From Pseudopithomyces maydicus (lineage: Eukaryota > Ascomycota > Dothideomycetes > Pleosporales > Didymosphaeriaceae), in NCBI GenBank assembly GCA_026873275.1, contig JANTUC010000001.1, forward strand, positions 992,001 through 1,056,000: 64,000 bases of DNA. Direction: 5' to 3'. Both the position numbers and the translations under genes were made by a program. How positions within the stretch are numbered: the first letter of the stretch is position 1; each line of letters opens with the position of its first letter. The notes under the pieces were generated by a model. That model was not told the DNA's origin and did not search any database. It saw only the letters and a list, made by a program, of their open reading frames with translations. Positions 1-11,868 of the stretch are shown here, piece by piece.

Positions 1-1903
1 AGTCCGCGCGACACCCACGAGCACACATCGCCGCAGTCGCTCGGCGAGTCCATGGTATGGAGCAACACCAGCAGCGACGACTCCGAGGCGCCCCTGACCC
101 CAAACACCGAGCCTGAGCGCCAGATGGACGAGATCACAGACAAGCTGCAGGACCTGCCCGTCGCTACCGTCAATTTCAACGACCAGCCGCGGCCCCGTCG
201 CGCCTCTACCACCCTCATCTCAGAGAACCCATCCGACATCCGCCGGATACTGGGCGATGGCGAGACGGCCACAAAGCTCATCAGCCAATGCTGCGGCGGC
301 GGCTGCTGCTTGCTCAAAACATTGGCCCCGGATACCACTTCGCCGACCTTCCTGCCCGTCGTCATTCCCGACAACCGCGCCTTTCGCAGCCTGAACCTGC
401 GCCTCGGCCCCCTGGCTCTCGACAGCGAGCTCACAGACACGACCCCGCTACCTCCGGTGAACATGTCCTTCGAGAAGGCGCCTGCCGAGACCGAACACAT
501 TAGCACTGTTCACAAAGTGCCTCCGAAATACGTCAAGCCGCATCCCCCCTACGATGTGTACTCAGCTCCCTTGTACCACGCTCGCGAATTGACAAAGCCC
601 GGTGCTGAGAAGAGGACCTTCCACTTCGACATCGATGTCACCGACTACCCCGACGAGGGAGGTGTCGACTTCAAGGTCGGAGGAGCGATTGGCATATGCC
701 CGCCGAACTCGCAAGAGATTGTCGATGAACTGTTTGATGTACTTTGTATACCCAAGTTTGTTCGGGACAAGAGCGTCACCCTGAAGACCTTCAGCGGCCG
801 TTGGCCGACCATTTGGGGAGAGGACCAAGCTCGCGAGCTGGTGACAACGCGCCGGGAACTACTTACTTGGTGCGCAGACTTGCAGTCATTCCCGCCTACC
901 AAGAATCTCCTCCGCGTTATGGCCGAATACGCCGATGCACCAAACGAGAGAAAGATACTCATGTACCTCTGCTCCGCTCAGGGACAGGCTGCCTTTTGCG
1001 ACCTCCGAACCACATCCCACCTCACAATCGCCCAATTGCTGAGCGCGTTCCCGTCCGCAAGACCTCCGCTACCTGCTCTTCTTTCCATCTTGAACCAGCT
1101 CATGCCGCGTTTCTATTCGCTTTCGAACGATCCGCACATCTCTTCTGCCCGCCCCGGTCTGCCCGGCAACCGCCGTCTGATCGAGTGCGCCGTCACTGTC
1201 CACGAAGCCCCTGATTGGCACACCGAGGATGGCTCACGCACGGGCGTAGGCAGTGGTTTCATGGAACGCCTTGCACACGCATTCATCAAGGCCGAGAACG
1301 AGGGTATCGATCCTTCCAGCGTGCTCGACCTCCGCGTGCCCATGTTCCGTGGTCTCATGTCTAACCCGCTCTCACGCCAGTTCGGTGGAGATGGTCCCAT
1401 GGTGCTCATCGGTGCTGGCGTTGGCATGGCTCCCTTCCGCGGTTTCATCCTGAACCGCCTGAAGAACGCCAACTGCGCCAACAAGATCTGGCTCATTCAG
1501 GGTGTCCGTGACTCCATGGTCGACGAGCTCTATTCAGGCGAGCTGGGCGACCACGAGCGCGAGATTAAAAAGGTGGTTCAGAGCCGCAAGGTCAAGGTCG
1601 GCCAGAGCGACGCCAAATACGTCCAAGATGAGGTTCGTCTCCAGGCTGACATTGTCTGGTTCGTCATCAACGCGCTGGACGGTCGCATCTTTGTGTGCGG
1701 CAGCAGCAAGGGCATGGGCGAGGGTGTCGAGAAAGCACTCGTCGATGTGGCCATGCAGAAGGGGGTATCAGCGAAGCTGAAGCCCATGAGTTCTGGTCCA
1801 AGAAGAAGGAGGACGGACAGTACATTGCTGTATGTCTCCCTCCCCCTGTGTTCCTACACCATCATAAACGGAAAACTAACTATTTCTCTAGGAGACTTGG
1901 TAA
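1..1903 (+). CDS. FAD/NADPH-binding flavoprotein oxidoreductase (P450 reductase / sulfite reductase flavoprotein family), 5' partial
   Basis: Likely passes electrons from NADPH through FAD to a partner flavin or haem protein; the partner cannot be told from sequence. The frame is open from base 1, so the gene probably starts upstream of the window and the ATG at 52 may be internal. The first ~150 residues are low-complexity with a CCGGGCC cluster near 294-311. The FAD-binding domain follows, with the RFYSLSND motif at 1108-1131 and the NADPH-pocket motif GAGVGMAPFRGF at 1411-1446. No flavodoxin domain is visible here; it may lie upstream. The frame breaks in the GGGGG run at 1761-1765. One more base would restore a tail SEAEAHEFW...DGQYIA that splices across an intron at 1830-1891 (branch-like CTAAC) to ETW and TAA at 1901-1903, a C-terminus typical of this family. 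Family is secure; exact orthology is not. Confidence 0.85.
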
Positions 1904-4168
1904 ACCCACCCCACCTTTGCATTCCACTCCGGTCCGCAACCCCTGCAATCGACCTCCTGTACATACGCGTCCGCGTACGCTCTCGCTTACGCACACGCAC
2001 ACGCATGCATCCTGTTTCGGCGTTGGGCAATCACTCCATCGATCCATCCGTCCACTTTATCGCATAGATACCTCGGTTCGTGCTCGCGCGCCATGCCATT
2101 GCCAATACCATATTCCTACCCATCATTAGAGGCGTTTTGCGGTGGCAATCTTTTTAACCAAAAACAAAAGTAGACCATCGGGCTCGGGCTCTGGCGTCAT
2201 TTATCATCATCTCGTTTATTTTAACCTTTTTTTTCTTTTCCTTTTTGGGTGGCAGTGTTGCTTGAGCGCATGATGGAATGGTGTTTTGGGGTTTACTGGG
2301 AGGGTAACTGGTTATCTATTTTTTTCGTTGTTTTTCATGGAGAAGGGGAGGAGGGCGTTAAAGTGAATTGAAAGGGGAACTTGTTTTGATAGGTAGTAAG
2401 CTGAATTGAATACGTGATTGATATGGGAGTTTAGCTGGAGTGTGGTGATGTGTACGTGTACTTGATGAGATGTGAATAGATGTGAATGATACTGTGGAGA
2501 AGGTATGAAATTTATGCCGTGAAAGGATAAGAGGTTATAGAGGATTGATCAAGTGCCCATGGCAAGAGACGAGGATAATGTTTTCGAACCCCCAATCTAT
2601 TACAAGATCTAATGGGTAGAGTCTTTGGCTCGTATTCTTAAGAAATTACGGAAGATGATAAGATGCCACATTGGGAGGAAGACATGTTCACATATCATAT
2701 CGATGAAAGCGAGGGAAAGGGGGAAAGGGGAGGGGAATGCATGCATGTCTTTTGTTACTGAGAAAAGGGAAGGGGAAGTAAAGGAAGCTTTGCCGAACAA
2801 CGTTACATATTTACATTCATGAAAGAAACATGAATGCAAACGCATAGTTTTTATCCTGTTCCTGGCATGGAAGTAACATGTCTTGTGTTTTGGGGCCAGC
2901 ACAAAATTAGGATTGATTTGTGCTGTCATCCGGATATTTGCAGGGGGACCCACAATCAAAAATTCACTCCTGTACGACAGCATGTATTAATCTTTCCCTT
3001 CTCTGACTTGTACAGTAATTGAAGCACGTTGATTTAAGAGGAAGGGATATGTTAAGTGCTGGACGTTCTGGATGTGCTAAACTGATAGGCTCCCGGGCAT
3101 TTGTGGGAATGCTCCACATTCGGTGGCAATGGAAATGTGGAGATGCTTATGGGTATAGGTAGGTAGATAGACTAAGTCTACAGCATGTTGGTAGATAAGT
3201 GGGAACCTGACTGAAGAATATCAAAGTCACATTAGGCTTGAGTCGATGAGCGACTACAGTGGAGAGAACTGGACTGTTGAAATGTATATGCAACATAGAA
3301 CCTCTAGGGGTTGGTGGGTTGTGCTGTAGACCTCATTTGGTGCGACCTGATTCTGCTCTGTTCAAATCCAAGGCTACTCATAAATCTTGATATAGATATT
3401 ATGTAAATGTTCAGTTTCAAGCGGCACTATGCTACGCTGAAATTATAGTACCTTTCCACTCGGTAAACTCAACCTCAGCGAATCAATCGGTCATAGGTCG
3501 GGTAAGATACTTAGAATTTGTATCGTTTTATCTGATTGTACTATCCTAGTATAGGTTGGATCTCCCTAATTTTTACCATATGTATACCTGGCAGTTAGAT
3601 GCCGAGCGATGACATTGCAGAACACCTATTCCACGGAGCAACTGCACTGTCATATTTCAGTCACCCTCGGACAGCAGATCAAGTATCCATATCCAGTTGC
3701 TCTGCACCAATATCCATTCTGAATTCCAAGCCCAACTCGCATTTATCCTCAAGAGGCCCACTCAATCTGGCAGACTTTCCTCTTTGGCATCAACCTGTCC
3801 ATCATCGCCACCGCAAGTGACAATTCGACCCTCCGATCCCAGCGCCAGCTCGCCCGCGGACGAGACGAAGCCTCACGACCTGGAAAGTATAACCTCAAGT
3901 GAAGCCGGCGATACTACATCATTATACATTGTCCCCATGATTACACGAGTCGTTAACGACCGGGGACTTTGCATCTCATACGTCGGGCGAAAGTGACGAT
4001 CTTGGGGTATCAAGCACTGTGCCGATTTGCCGATGCGGATATGGGGCTAAGTTGGTGTTACATATGCAGGGCAAGACGCAGCGGCATGGGGTCGAATCCT
4101 GTGGTGTGTACGGTGATGTCGATGCGCAGGTAGATGTATGCGCTTCAGCGTGGGTTCGGTACTTTTGC

Positions 4169-4186
4169 TTTTTTTTTTTTTTTTTT
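4169..4186. repeat. Poly-T run (18 nt)
   Basis: An uninterrupted stretch of 18 T lies in non-coding sequence. It is the longest mononucleotide run I noticed in the window. Confidence 0.9.
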
Positions 4187-5076
4187 GATTGGGGATCCGG
4201 AGAGGCAACCGCGAGATCATCGTCCCTTTGTGCGACTGTGGGGGTTGCTTTGGAGATGGTCGTGCCGAGTATCCGCATTCGCACTTGTACATGGTGGGAG
4301 CATGCATAAGCATGACTCTGTAGTCTATCTACCGTACCACAAGATCTGTACGTACAGTGCAACGTTTGGTTCTCCAAAGCTACTATATCGTTATCGCTCG
4401 GGGATTTCTTCGGCCTCGTTCGATGTCTTGATCGCTGTTTCATTTACTGATACGGCACCCATTTCCGACCAGAGAGATGTGGATATCTCCCCATAACCCT
4501 TCGCGAGAGTTGCGCAGAAACAATGGAACGATCAGCACGCTCCCGTCTCCAACTTCCCCCTCCGGACACGTCCATACCCAATGTTAACCGCTGTAACGCC
4601 CAAACAGTGCTTGTGTGGTCCACTGATCTCCCTAACCCACTGCCGAAATTCGACCCGCGGGTACCTCTTTTCCCAAGCCCAACCCACACGATCGTCTTTT
4701 GTGCTAGGTGGCAAGTAGACCGAAGGTTTCATTTCAGATATCTAATGCAGGAGTTGATGTGCACGCGGCAAGCGCGCTGGTACTCCGTGGTCGCAGCGAG
4801 AGAAAGGCACTACTTCGGCGGAGTGAGGTCACGATGCAGGACATGGTGCCCTGCAGCTGCCTTGGCGAAGGGGCTAGCGGCATTAATTGTGGGGTGTGTC
4901 ACGACTATCATCGCGAGTAGGCCTGTTGGATGCAGAGGTCAACGGCGGGGTGGATGTTTGCGAGTAATGCGTGAGAGATGTGCACCGTGAGGCGTGATTG
5001 TGAAGGTATTCTTCCAGTGCTCAACGAAAGGCATGCCATTTCCGCACAATGCGCAGGTATCTAGATAACCCCCTCC

Positions 5077-5120
5077 ATGCAAATAATGCAAATGCAAAAT
5101 GCAAATGTAAATGTAAATGC
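5077..5120. repeat. Imperfect short tandem repeat, ATGCAAA/ATGTAA type
   Basis: Units of ATGCAA, ATGCAAA and ATGTAA repeat about seven times. The tract lies about 230 bp beyond the 3' end of the hypothetical gene at 5350-6030. Confidence 0.85.
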
Positions 5121-5349
5121 TCACTCCCCAACACCGCCCAATGCAATGCGTATGCCCGATGCAAGCCCACAGCCCAAAAATTCGCCACTTGAAATGCTCA
5201 AAGAATGCGCCGCAAAGCCCCCCACCAACGCCGTAAAATGCCACTTGACTGAAACTCCAACGCCGCCCAATGCTGGTTAATGTCCCGTTACGGTATCCCA
5301 CATCCCCCCTGCGGAAAGTCCTTCCTCCATGCGTACAACAATCTTGTCA

Positions 5350-6030
5350 TCACAATCTTGACTTCTCTGCAACTTCGGATCGCACGCGTGATCGTGACGA
5401 CCTGCGACGCTCCGCGTTGTCCTTGCTCTTCTTCGTTTTCGCCCGGCGCAGCACCGGCATGTCGTCCTCTTCGGACTCGGACTCATCCACGGTGAATAGA
5501 TCCGGACTAGGCTCCCTCCACGAGTGACGGTGTCCCGAAAGAGTGCGGGAGTATCTGCGACGATTTCGTCGAGTGAGAAGCTCCTGGGCACGACCACGGG
5601 TGGGTTCCGTGATGGTGATCCTGGGCGTGGTGAGCTGGGTGACCATGTGCGGCCTGTCGTTGAGGCGCTCGTCCTCCAGCTGCATGAAGGACTCGTCGTC
5701 TTCGTCCAGACTCTCAAGCTGGGAGTGGTAGCGGTGGTGCAGCTGTGTGTGGTTGCCTTTGACGTAGCGAGCCCACTTGTCGGCAACGTTGGACTTGAAC
5801 TTGGATGCTTTGGATGTGCAGGGTCCGTCGGGAGCAAAGATGCCTGCACTGAACGACAGTGGATCGTAGGGGTCGTCCTCTTCGGTGAGAGGGGTCAGGA
5901 AGTGTGCGAAGGGCTCCTCGTCGATGTCCGGCAGGTCACTCTCGGACGGTGATGAATAGTCGAGGCTGTCGAGGCTTGGAGGGAAGGAATACGACCTCGA
6001 GCTCCTCGGATTCCTGAGGTAGGAAGGCAT
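5350..6030 (-). CDS. Hypothetical low-complexity protein, 226 aa
   Basis: I do not recognise a family. The chosen ATG at 6030 gives MPSYLRNPRSSRSYSF; an in-frame extension to 6174 is open but less protein-like. The N-terminal half is rich in Ser, Pro and Asp (SPSESDLPDIDEEPF and similar). A central stretch of about 60 residues (SKFKSNVADKWARYVKGN) looks helical. The C-terminus is strongly basic (RRNRRRYSRT; AKTKKSKDNAERRRSSRSR) around an acidic patch (DESESEEDD). That pattern suggests a disordered, possibly nuclear protein, which is inference. It is a single uninterrupted frame. The antisense frames also look open because of biased composition, and I judged this strand real from the coherent acidic and basic blocks. 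Confidence 0.65.
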   Translation of the reverse strand: MPSYLRNPRSSRSYSFPPSLDSLDYSSPSESDLPDIDEEPFAHFLTPLTEEDDPYDPLSFSAGIFAPDGPCTSKASKFKSNVADKWARYVKGNHTQLHHRYHSQLESLDEDDESFMQLEDERLNDRPHMVTQLTTPRITITEPTRGRAQELLTRRNRRRYSRTLSGHRHSWREPSPDLFTVDESESEEDDMPVLRRAKTKKSKDNAERRRSSRSRVRSEVAEKSRL

Positions 6031-9000
6031 GGTCCTGTTATATCCGGCCTGTTGCCGGTCGATTCCTGAGGCAGCAATGCCACAACCTGGGAGGATTGAG
6101 GATGCAGTAGCGACGGGAGGATCAAGTAGGATAGACAGTGGGAGAGAGACGGGAGAGGCGGGAGTAGAGCACACGGTGGGGCGTGGGTGTTATATACGTG
6201 ACTCTTGCATACGGCCTCTCGGGAGCCGCGTGTTGTCACCACCGAGGCGCAGCGGACTCGTAGCAGGTGGTGGGCGGAGGGGTATGAATCATCAACTGAG
6301 ACAACAGGGCAAGGGTGGCCAAGTGTTGATGCTTGCCTAGCAGCAGCAGGATGAGGAGGTAGGAGGAGGTAGGAGGTGGTAGGAGAGGGACAAGGAGTCG
6401 GCTGGCTATCGGGGTTCGTATCTCGAAGCTCCCGCACAGATGAGATGCAACGGAGAGGTACGTGCAATGGTTATATAGACGACGGGCAACCGAGTGTCAA
6501 GTTATGCAGGCCATATTCGTGCGACCTGCATGCTGCAGCCACTGTAGGCTAGCGGAAGTAGGCGGAAAGCTTAGCTCATGGAGGACGCGAAAAGGACAAG
6601 TTCCAAGGCAAGGAGCACTGAATGACAAGCCGCGTGGGTATTGGTTCGACACATGACGGCTGAAGGGCGCCCTGATGGTGTGGTGGATGATGGGTCATAT
6701 GCAGACCTCACGGTCATCCCTGTACCCCCCGCCAGGTCGCATGCATCACACTGGCCGCGTCCAGTCGGCGGCGCTGCGGTGCAGACGGCCGTTAATGCAG
6801 GCCACGGCGATCGCAGAAGCAGGGGTCGGGCGCCAGTGGGCAGCGATTGAGCAAGCAGCATGCGAGGGCGTGACGGGTGAATGTCGACTTCGGCCAAAGT
6901 AGGCGGGGCTCGCAGGTGGGTCAGCCAACCTCTACGAAAGCCCCCATCACGACTCCATTCCCCGCCTGGCTTGGCTGGCTCCGTCAACCCATCAACCCAT
7001 CACCATTTCCTTGCCTTCGCTTGCATCGCTCGTGGCTCTCTGTAAGTCAGCCGCCCGCCTTGCCCAGTTCAGCCTGAGCGCGGCCACACCGTGAACGCTA
7101 GTTCGCCTGCCCACCGCCTCTGATTCGCCCCCGCCGCCGTGTTTCGAATCACACTCCCACGCCTGGTGCGCTGCAAAGGGCATGTTTCGGACCGGCCTGC
7201 CCTCCAATACACCATCATGAAGAGCTACTTGGGTAATCATTACAGCACCATCAGCTGGAGCATGCCAAAAGGCCATGGCCATGGGGAAACAGCCATGCGC
7301 TCAACGTCTCCATCGAGATCCCCACGCGGCACGAGCGACTGCATTTAATCCCACATATAGCCGTGTCGTCAGCTACCGGCTCTTTGCGACTGCTGCCTCA
7401 CTTTCCCCTACCACTCCACCCAGCCTAGGTCCATCTTGGTGCTCTCTAGTCGTAATCTGGCGGCGGCGATCGGTGTCGCTTACACCACAATACCATTCCT
7501 CCTGCTACCACGAGCTTACCAAAGTCACCGCCTGGTTAGACTATCTAGTCTATCGTGTATTCTTATCGTGCAAAGCGCGTTCCGGTGCCCGGTCCCAAGG
7601 GTCCTGTAGTCAGAACTTTATCACTCGTGTCACCTGCGATCCTCCGTCCCTGCATTCGGTGTGCCCCGATCGGGTAGTGCAGCCAACCATAGATCCGTAG
7701 CTCTTGAAAATAATGAAATCAACCATCGCTCCACATGATTACAAGCCATTAGTCTTTTCCTCGCGAGCAAGAAAGTAGACCCATCTAGCACGAAAATACC
7801 ATGCTGCCGACACTGGAGAGCTGATCTAGACCGCCGCATGCGAACCTCAGGTCGCCAATTCTCAGCTTAGCACAAGCCACGACACCACCTCGCCAGAGCC
7901 GGTTCGTCTGTTTGCGAGGATCGCCACAATGGATGGCGTTGACCGATTGCCCAGCCACCTTGTTATCTACGTTCCAACGGTATTACGAGAGCATGAGTGG
8001 GTGGGGTCACGTGTGAGTACGTTGGGCTTCTCCCCAAGGCTCAGTTCGCTTGGCAAAGGACGTTTTGTCCGGAAAAGGTGTGCATGGTAGGAACAGTCAG
8101 CAGTCAGGGACATCCCTGTCGTTCCCTTTTGAGGCTCAACTTCCCAGTTTTGAACGGTAACTGTCATCTGACCCTGGTTAGTTGTATACGCCATCGTTCC
8201 CACTCGTTTTCCCCTATTGACAAATGAAAAATCGTGAAAATTGTTAGACCCGACCTCGTAGCACCAGTAATGACCACAGAGAGGTTGAGGCTTTCACCGC
8301 TACATATGGTCGATCCGCGCTAGTCTACCATCACGATCTACCCCACGCTCGAGCTCCACTGCGACTGCTACAGTACATTGTCAACTAGGAACGCTTGACA
8401 GCTGTCTCCTGGCCGAGCGTCAAATTTTTCCGATCCAAAAATGGCCTTGGAAGCAGCTACCTTTGCAGATCGGCTTCGGTTCGGTGGCTCGCCCAATCAT
8501 TTTTACTGCTGTTTATGATAACGAGGCTCGTCTAGTCGATCAACAGGAGAGAAGCTGGGGTTGGTCGGGAACCAAAGTCGGCGGTGAACAGCACGTTAAG
8601 CGTGTCCTTTCTACCGACGCCGAAGCAACTCCGTGTCGAGGCTTCGGCATTCCAAAAATGTACCTGAGGCTGGAAGAATTTTCACCGCTTCAAGGACAAC
8701 AAGTTGACTTGGGAGATATGATGTAACAGTGTAGAATTGGTGGGCTGGGGAAATTGGTACACGTCTCAGAGCCCAAAGCCCAACGGGATCTCATAGCATG
8801 GGAAGCCTGAGCACGCAGGTCCGTAGTGCGCGACCACATGTACAAACTAAAGCGGAGCTCTGTTGTATCTATGACGTAGCTTGGTCACTCAATGTTAAGA
8901 TCCGAGACCTAATTTTTCCATTGTCTTGTCGTGTAGGCCGAAATTCAAAGAAAATCTCCGGAGGGTCACATGTTCTAGTCATTCGCAGCCCCGACTTTTC

Positions 9001-9967
9001 ACTTTCAATGAGCAGACATTGCACTCAAACTTGATCCAGGGGGAAGCAATTACTTTGATTTTCGACAGCTCTGTGCTGTAACTCTTGCAAGATTTAGCAA
9101 GTTTCTTCCAGCCCCGCGCTATCATATCTTTGTCGATTGCAGGGCGGGTGACCAGCGTGACAACATGAGCTCATTTCATAAAGTGATCAAGTCCTTGATG
9201 GTTGAAAGGCAGTTGTATTGATAGACACAAAATGATGTTCGTGCAGTGTGGCTATCTGGCAGGAACACCGCATAGATGTAGGAGCCCGAAACGAGGACTT
9301 ACATGGTACCTACAGTTCCACTGTTAAGGGATACCGAAGTGCATTACATATTGATTAGAGTCATTTTATTCACAAGCAGAAGAATCCTATCATCGTGGCC
9401 CTGGTGTTGTCTACTTTCACTTCATAACCCCGTTGTGAGTTTTATGTCCAAGTAACACTATGGAGGCCTCATCTGTTGGACTTCTCAGCCTTTCCCCAAT
9501 AGACACACTTCTGAAAAATTTGACTGTTTCTACCAACAACCTGTATCAGCCATATTGCTAGCGGCATCTTGTCATAGATTCAAGATTTTCGCGTTCCGAA
9601 TATATGCTTCCAGGCAGTATAATTCGTGGTCGAGAACTAGCATGCACCAGTGTGCAAGTGTGACACTGATACTCTAGTCGATCTGAACATCACGATTATG
9701 AGTATAACATGACACATCAACGAAATTGATATGTTGTCTACTTCAGCTAGTGATGATAATATCCCATCCAGTGTCCAGGGCCATGGTGATTGGCCTAGTT
9801 GAAGCTGCAACAAGGCTGCAATGTTACATAACCTGCTGACTGGTTACCCCACTTCTTCAGCATACACAACAACAACACTTCCAAAACTCGGACCGATGCT
9901 AGATCAGCCGAATATTGTAGTGCATATATAGTCTATCAACTCGTAAAAAGAGACAAGAGTAGCTAGA
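6031..9967. other. Intergenic region, 3.9 kb, no supported gene
   Basis: Near its left end (6341-6390) is a purine-rich GGAGGTA-type tract, which is pyrimidine-rich on the strand of the hypothetical gene and lies about 310-360 bp upstream of its ATG. The rest contains only short ORFs with no recognisable motif. Confidence 0.55.
6341..6390. repeat. Purine-rich imperfect repeat (GGAGGTA-like)
   Basis: Repeated AGGAGGTAGGAGG-type units form a polypurine strip. It falls in the likely promoter of the minus-strand hypothetical gene; a CT-rich promoter tract is a possible role, by inference. Confidence 0.7.
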
Positions 9968-11776
9968 ATGGGAATCACATCCAGTCAACCTTTGTATGCT
10001 ATTCGAGATGTGCCTGGTAAAGGAAAAGGTCTTATAGCGACCAAAGACATACCCAAAGGCACAAGAATCATCTCAGAAAGCCCGATCATTGCGATATCTG
10101 GCCGCTACATCGCAGACATACGGCAGTTAGACGCTCGTGTTCATCAAGAACTTGTCGGTCTACCAGGAGAACAACAGCTAGAATTTTATTTAATGGACAA
10201 TGCATATCCTTACACCAGCTCTGCAGAGAAACTACGTGGTATATTCAGAACGAATGCTCTTCCCATGGGCGAGGATCTGGACACTGGAGGCATTTTCCTA
10301 AACGCATGCCGCATCAACCACGCTTGCGATCACAATGCGGTGAACTTTTGGAATGTTAATCTTGGTTCACAGCTCCCCAATGGCGAAAATCCTGGCCAGC
10401 TTACTATACATTCTGCACGAGATATACAGAAGGGGAGGAGATCACGATATCTTACCTGAGTAGTCTTAGAAATCGTCAGGCACGACAAGAAGAACTGAAA
10501 GAAAACTTCAACTTCACGTGTTCGTGCCAACTTTGCATCCTACCGCCCAACGAGAGCCAGGAAAGCGATGTAAATTTGGATCGGATTCATGAAATAGATG
10601 GTATCATCGCTCGGGGTGGAATCCAGGAATTTGTTTCATCCGCTCATCGATTTCTGGGCTACGTCGATGAACAAGTTCGAATTTGGAGCGATATAACGCC
10701 GAATATCGTCGGTCTGGGTCGGGCATACCCTGACGCCTTTCAGATTGCCGTTGTAAATGCTGACGTAGCGAGGGCACGCGTCTTTGCAGACAGACTGCTG
10801 CCTCTATATCAAATCACCCTCGGCGAAGACAGCCCCGATGTAATTCAATACCGCAAGCTAGCGAACCCAACGGAGCACGATAACTACGGCATGTCGATGA
10901 AATGGAAGACAAGTTTGGACGATATTCCACAGGGACTACAACCAGAGGAGTTCGAAGATTGGCTTTGGAGAAGGAAAACGAGTGCTCGCAAAGAAGGGCA
11001 GCGAACGAGTTTTTACGATCGAGAAGTCTTCCCTAGTTTCAACGATCTACCCGACAAGACATTCCCTGAGTCTGAGTACTTTGAGTATAGCCAGACAGAT
11101 CTGGAAAATCGCCGGCCGGTGCGTCACTGGTGCTTCCTCGGAGAGATAACAGAAGATATGCGCTCGATGCTAGTGGCGAAAGATATTGACGACCGAGTAA
11201 TTCCAATCATTTTTGACCGAACTACTAGAAACGATCGGTTGCTTTCATCCCATACTCAGAAGGGATCTACAGTAGCAATTCTGTACGCTGTACGCCATGA
11301 ACTTAGGTTTGGTGGTTCTGGAATTACCCCAGAAGATCCCCAAATGATGAAGGTAAAACATCTGAACCGGTGATGCTATAAACTGGAAGTTGTTTTCCTA
11401 ATTAGATTGTCCAGATATTCCCGCTATCTTTGAAAAGATTGCAAGCTCTAAGTGAGAAAGCGCAGAAACTCCCCATGGAGACTGAACCCCTCGACACATG
11501 TCATAAATGTGCCAAGAAAAGCGCTTCACTGAAGCGTTGTGGAAAGTGTTCCTCTGTCTGGTACTGCAATAGGGTAATGTTGACCCATAATCACAGGCCG
11601 ACTCAAGACTAATGAGATGGTGACAGAACTGTCAGAAGGACGACTGGACTGATGTTGGTCACAAGGCTGAATGCAAGGTGCTGCGAGATCCAGATTGGAA
11701 AGCAATGCTACAACTCGAATGGGACAAGTTCGAGACTGAATTCCATTTTCCAATCCGTGCAGGAAGCGTTTCTTGA
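9968..11776 (+). CDS. SET-domain protein with C-terminal MYND zinc finger (frameshifted in this sequence)
   Basis: A candidate lysine methyltransferase, substrate unknown. The SET domain starts almost at the N-terminus with PGKGKGLIATKDIPKGTRI (residues ~16-34). The NHAC motif near residue 115 and a GEEI-ISY segment followed by post-SET CxCxxC complete it. After a long helical region, an MYND finger (CHKC..C..C..YC..C..H..EC) ends the protein. Introns are 11353-11405 and 11574-11626, both phase 0. The frame breaks at the GGGG run 10432-10435 exactly inside the GEE motif, where one base is missing. With it the product would be ~567 aa. MYND lies after SET rather than inserted within it, unlike animal SMYD proteins. 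It converges with the HET gene, 92 bp away. Confidence 0.82.
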
Positions 11777-11868
11777 GTAGAACGAAGACCGGTGACAAAT
11801 ATCTAATTAGTGTACTACCAAAGTGATGGTGCGTATAGAGCATTTGCGCCATCACTTCTTTAGAGCCG

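Larger units (their letters stand above)
1904..5349. other. Intergenic region, 3.4 kb, no supported gene
   Basis: Holds the 3' flank of the oxidoreductase and otherwise only short ORFs without recognisable protein character. There is an 18-T run at 4169-4186 and a small ATGCAAA-type repeat at 5077-5120. I see no tRNA or rRNA. Confidence 0.6.

Noticed and set aside
4040..4110. tRNA-like A-box/B-box pattern (GGCTAAGTTGG ... GGTCGAATCC)
   Set aside because: The T loop has G instead of the invariant T, the acceptor stem does not pair and no anticodon arm forms.
4523..4990. 155-codon plus-strand ORF
   Set aside because: No domain, no hydrophobic or charge pattern, and composition like the other spurious frames around it.
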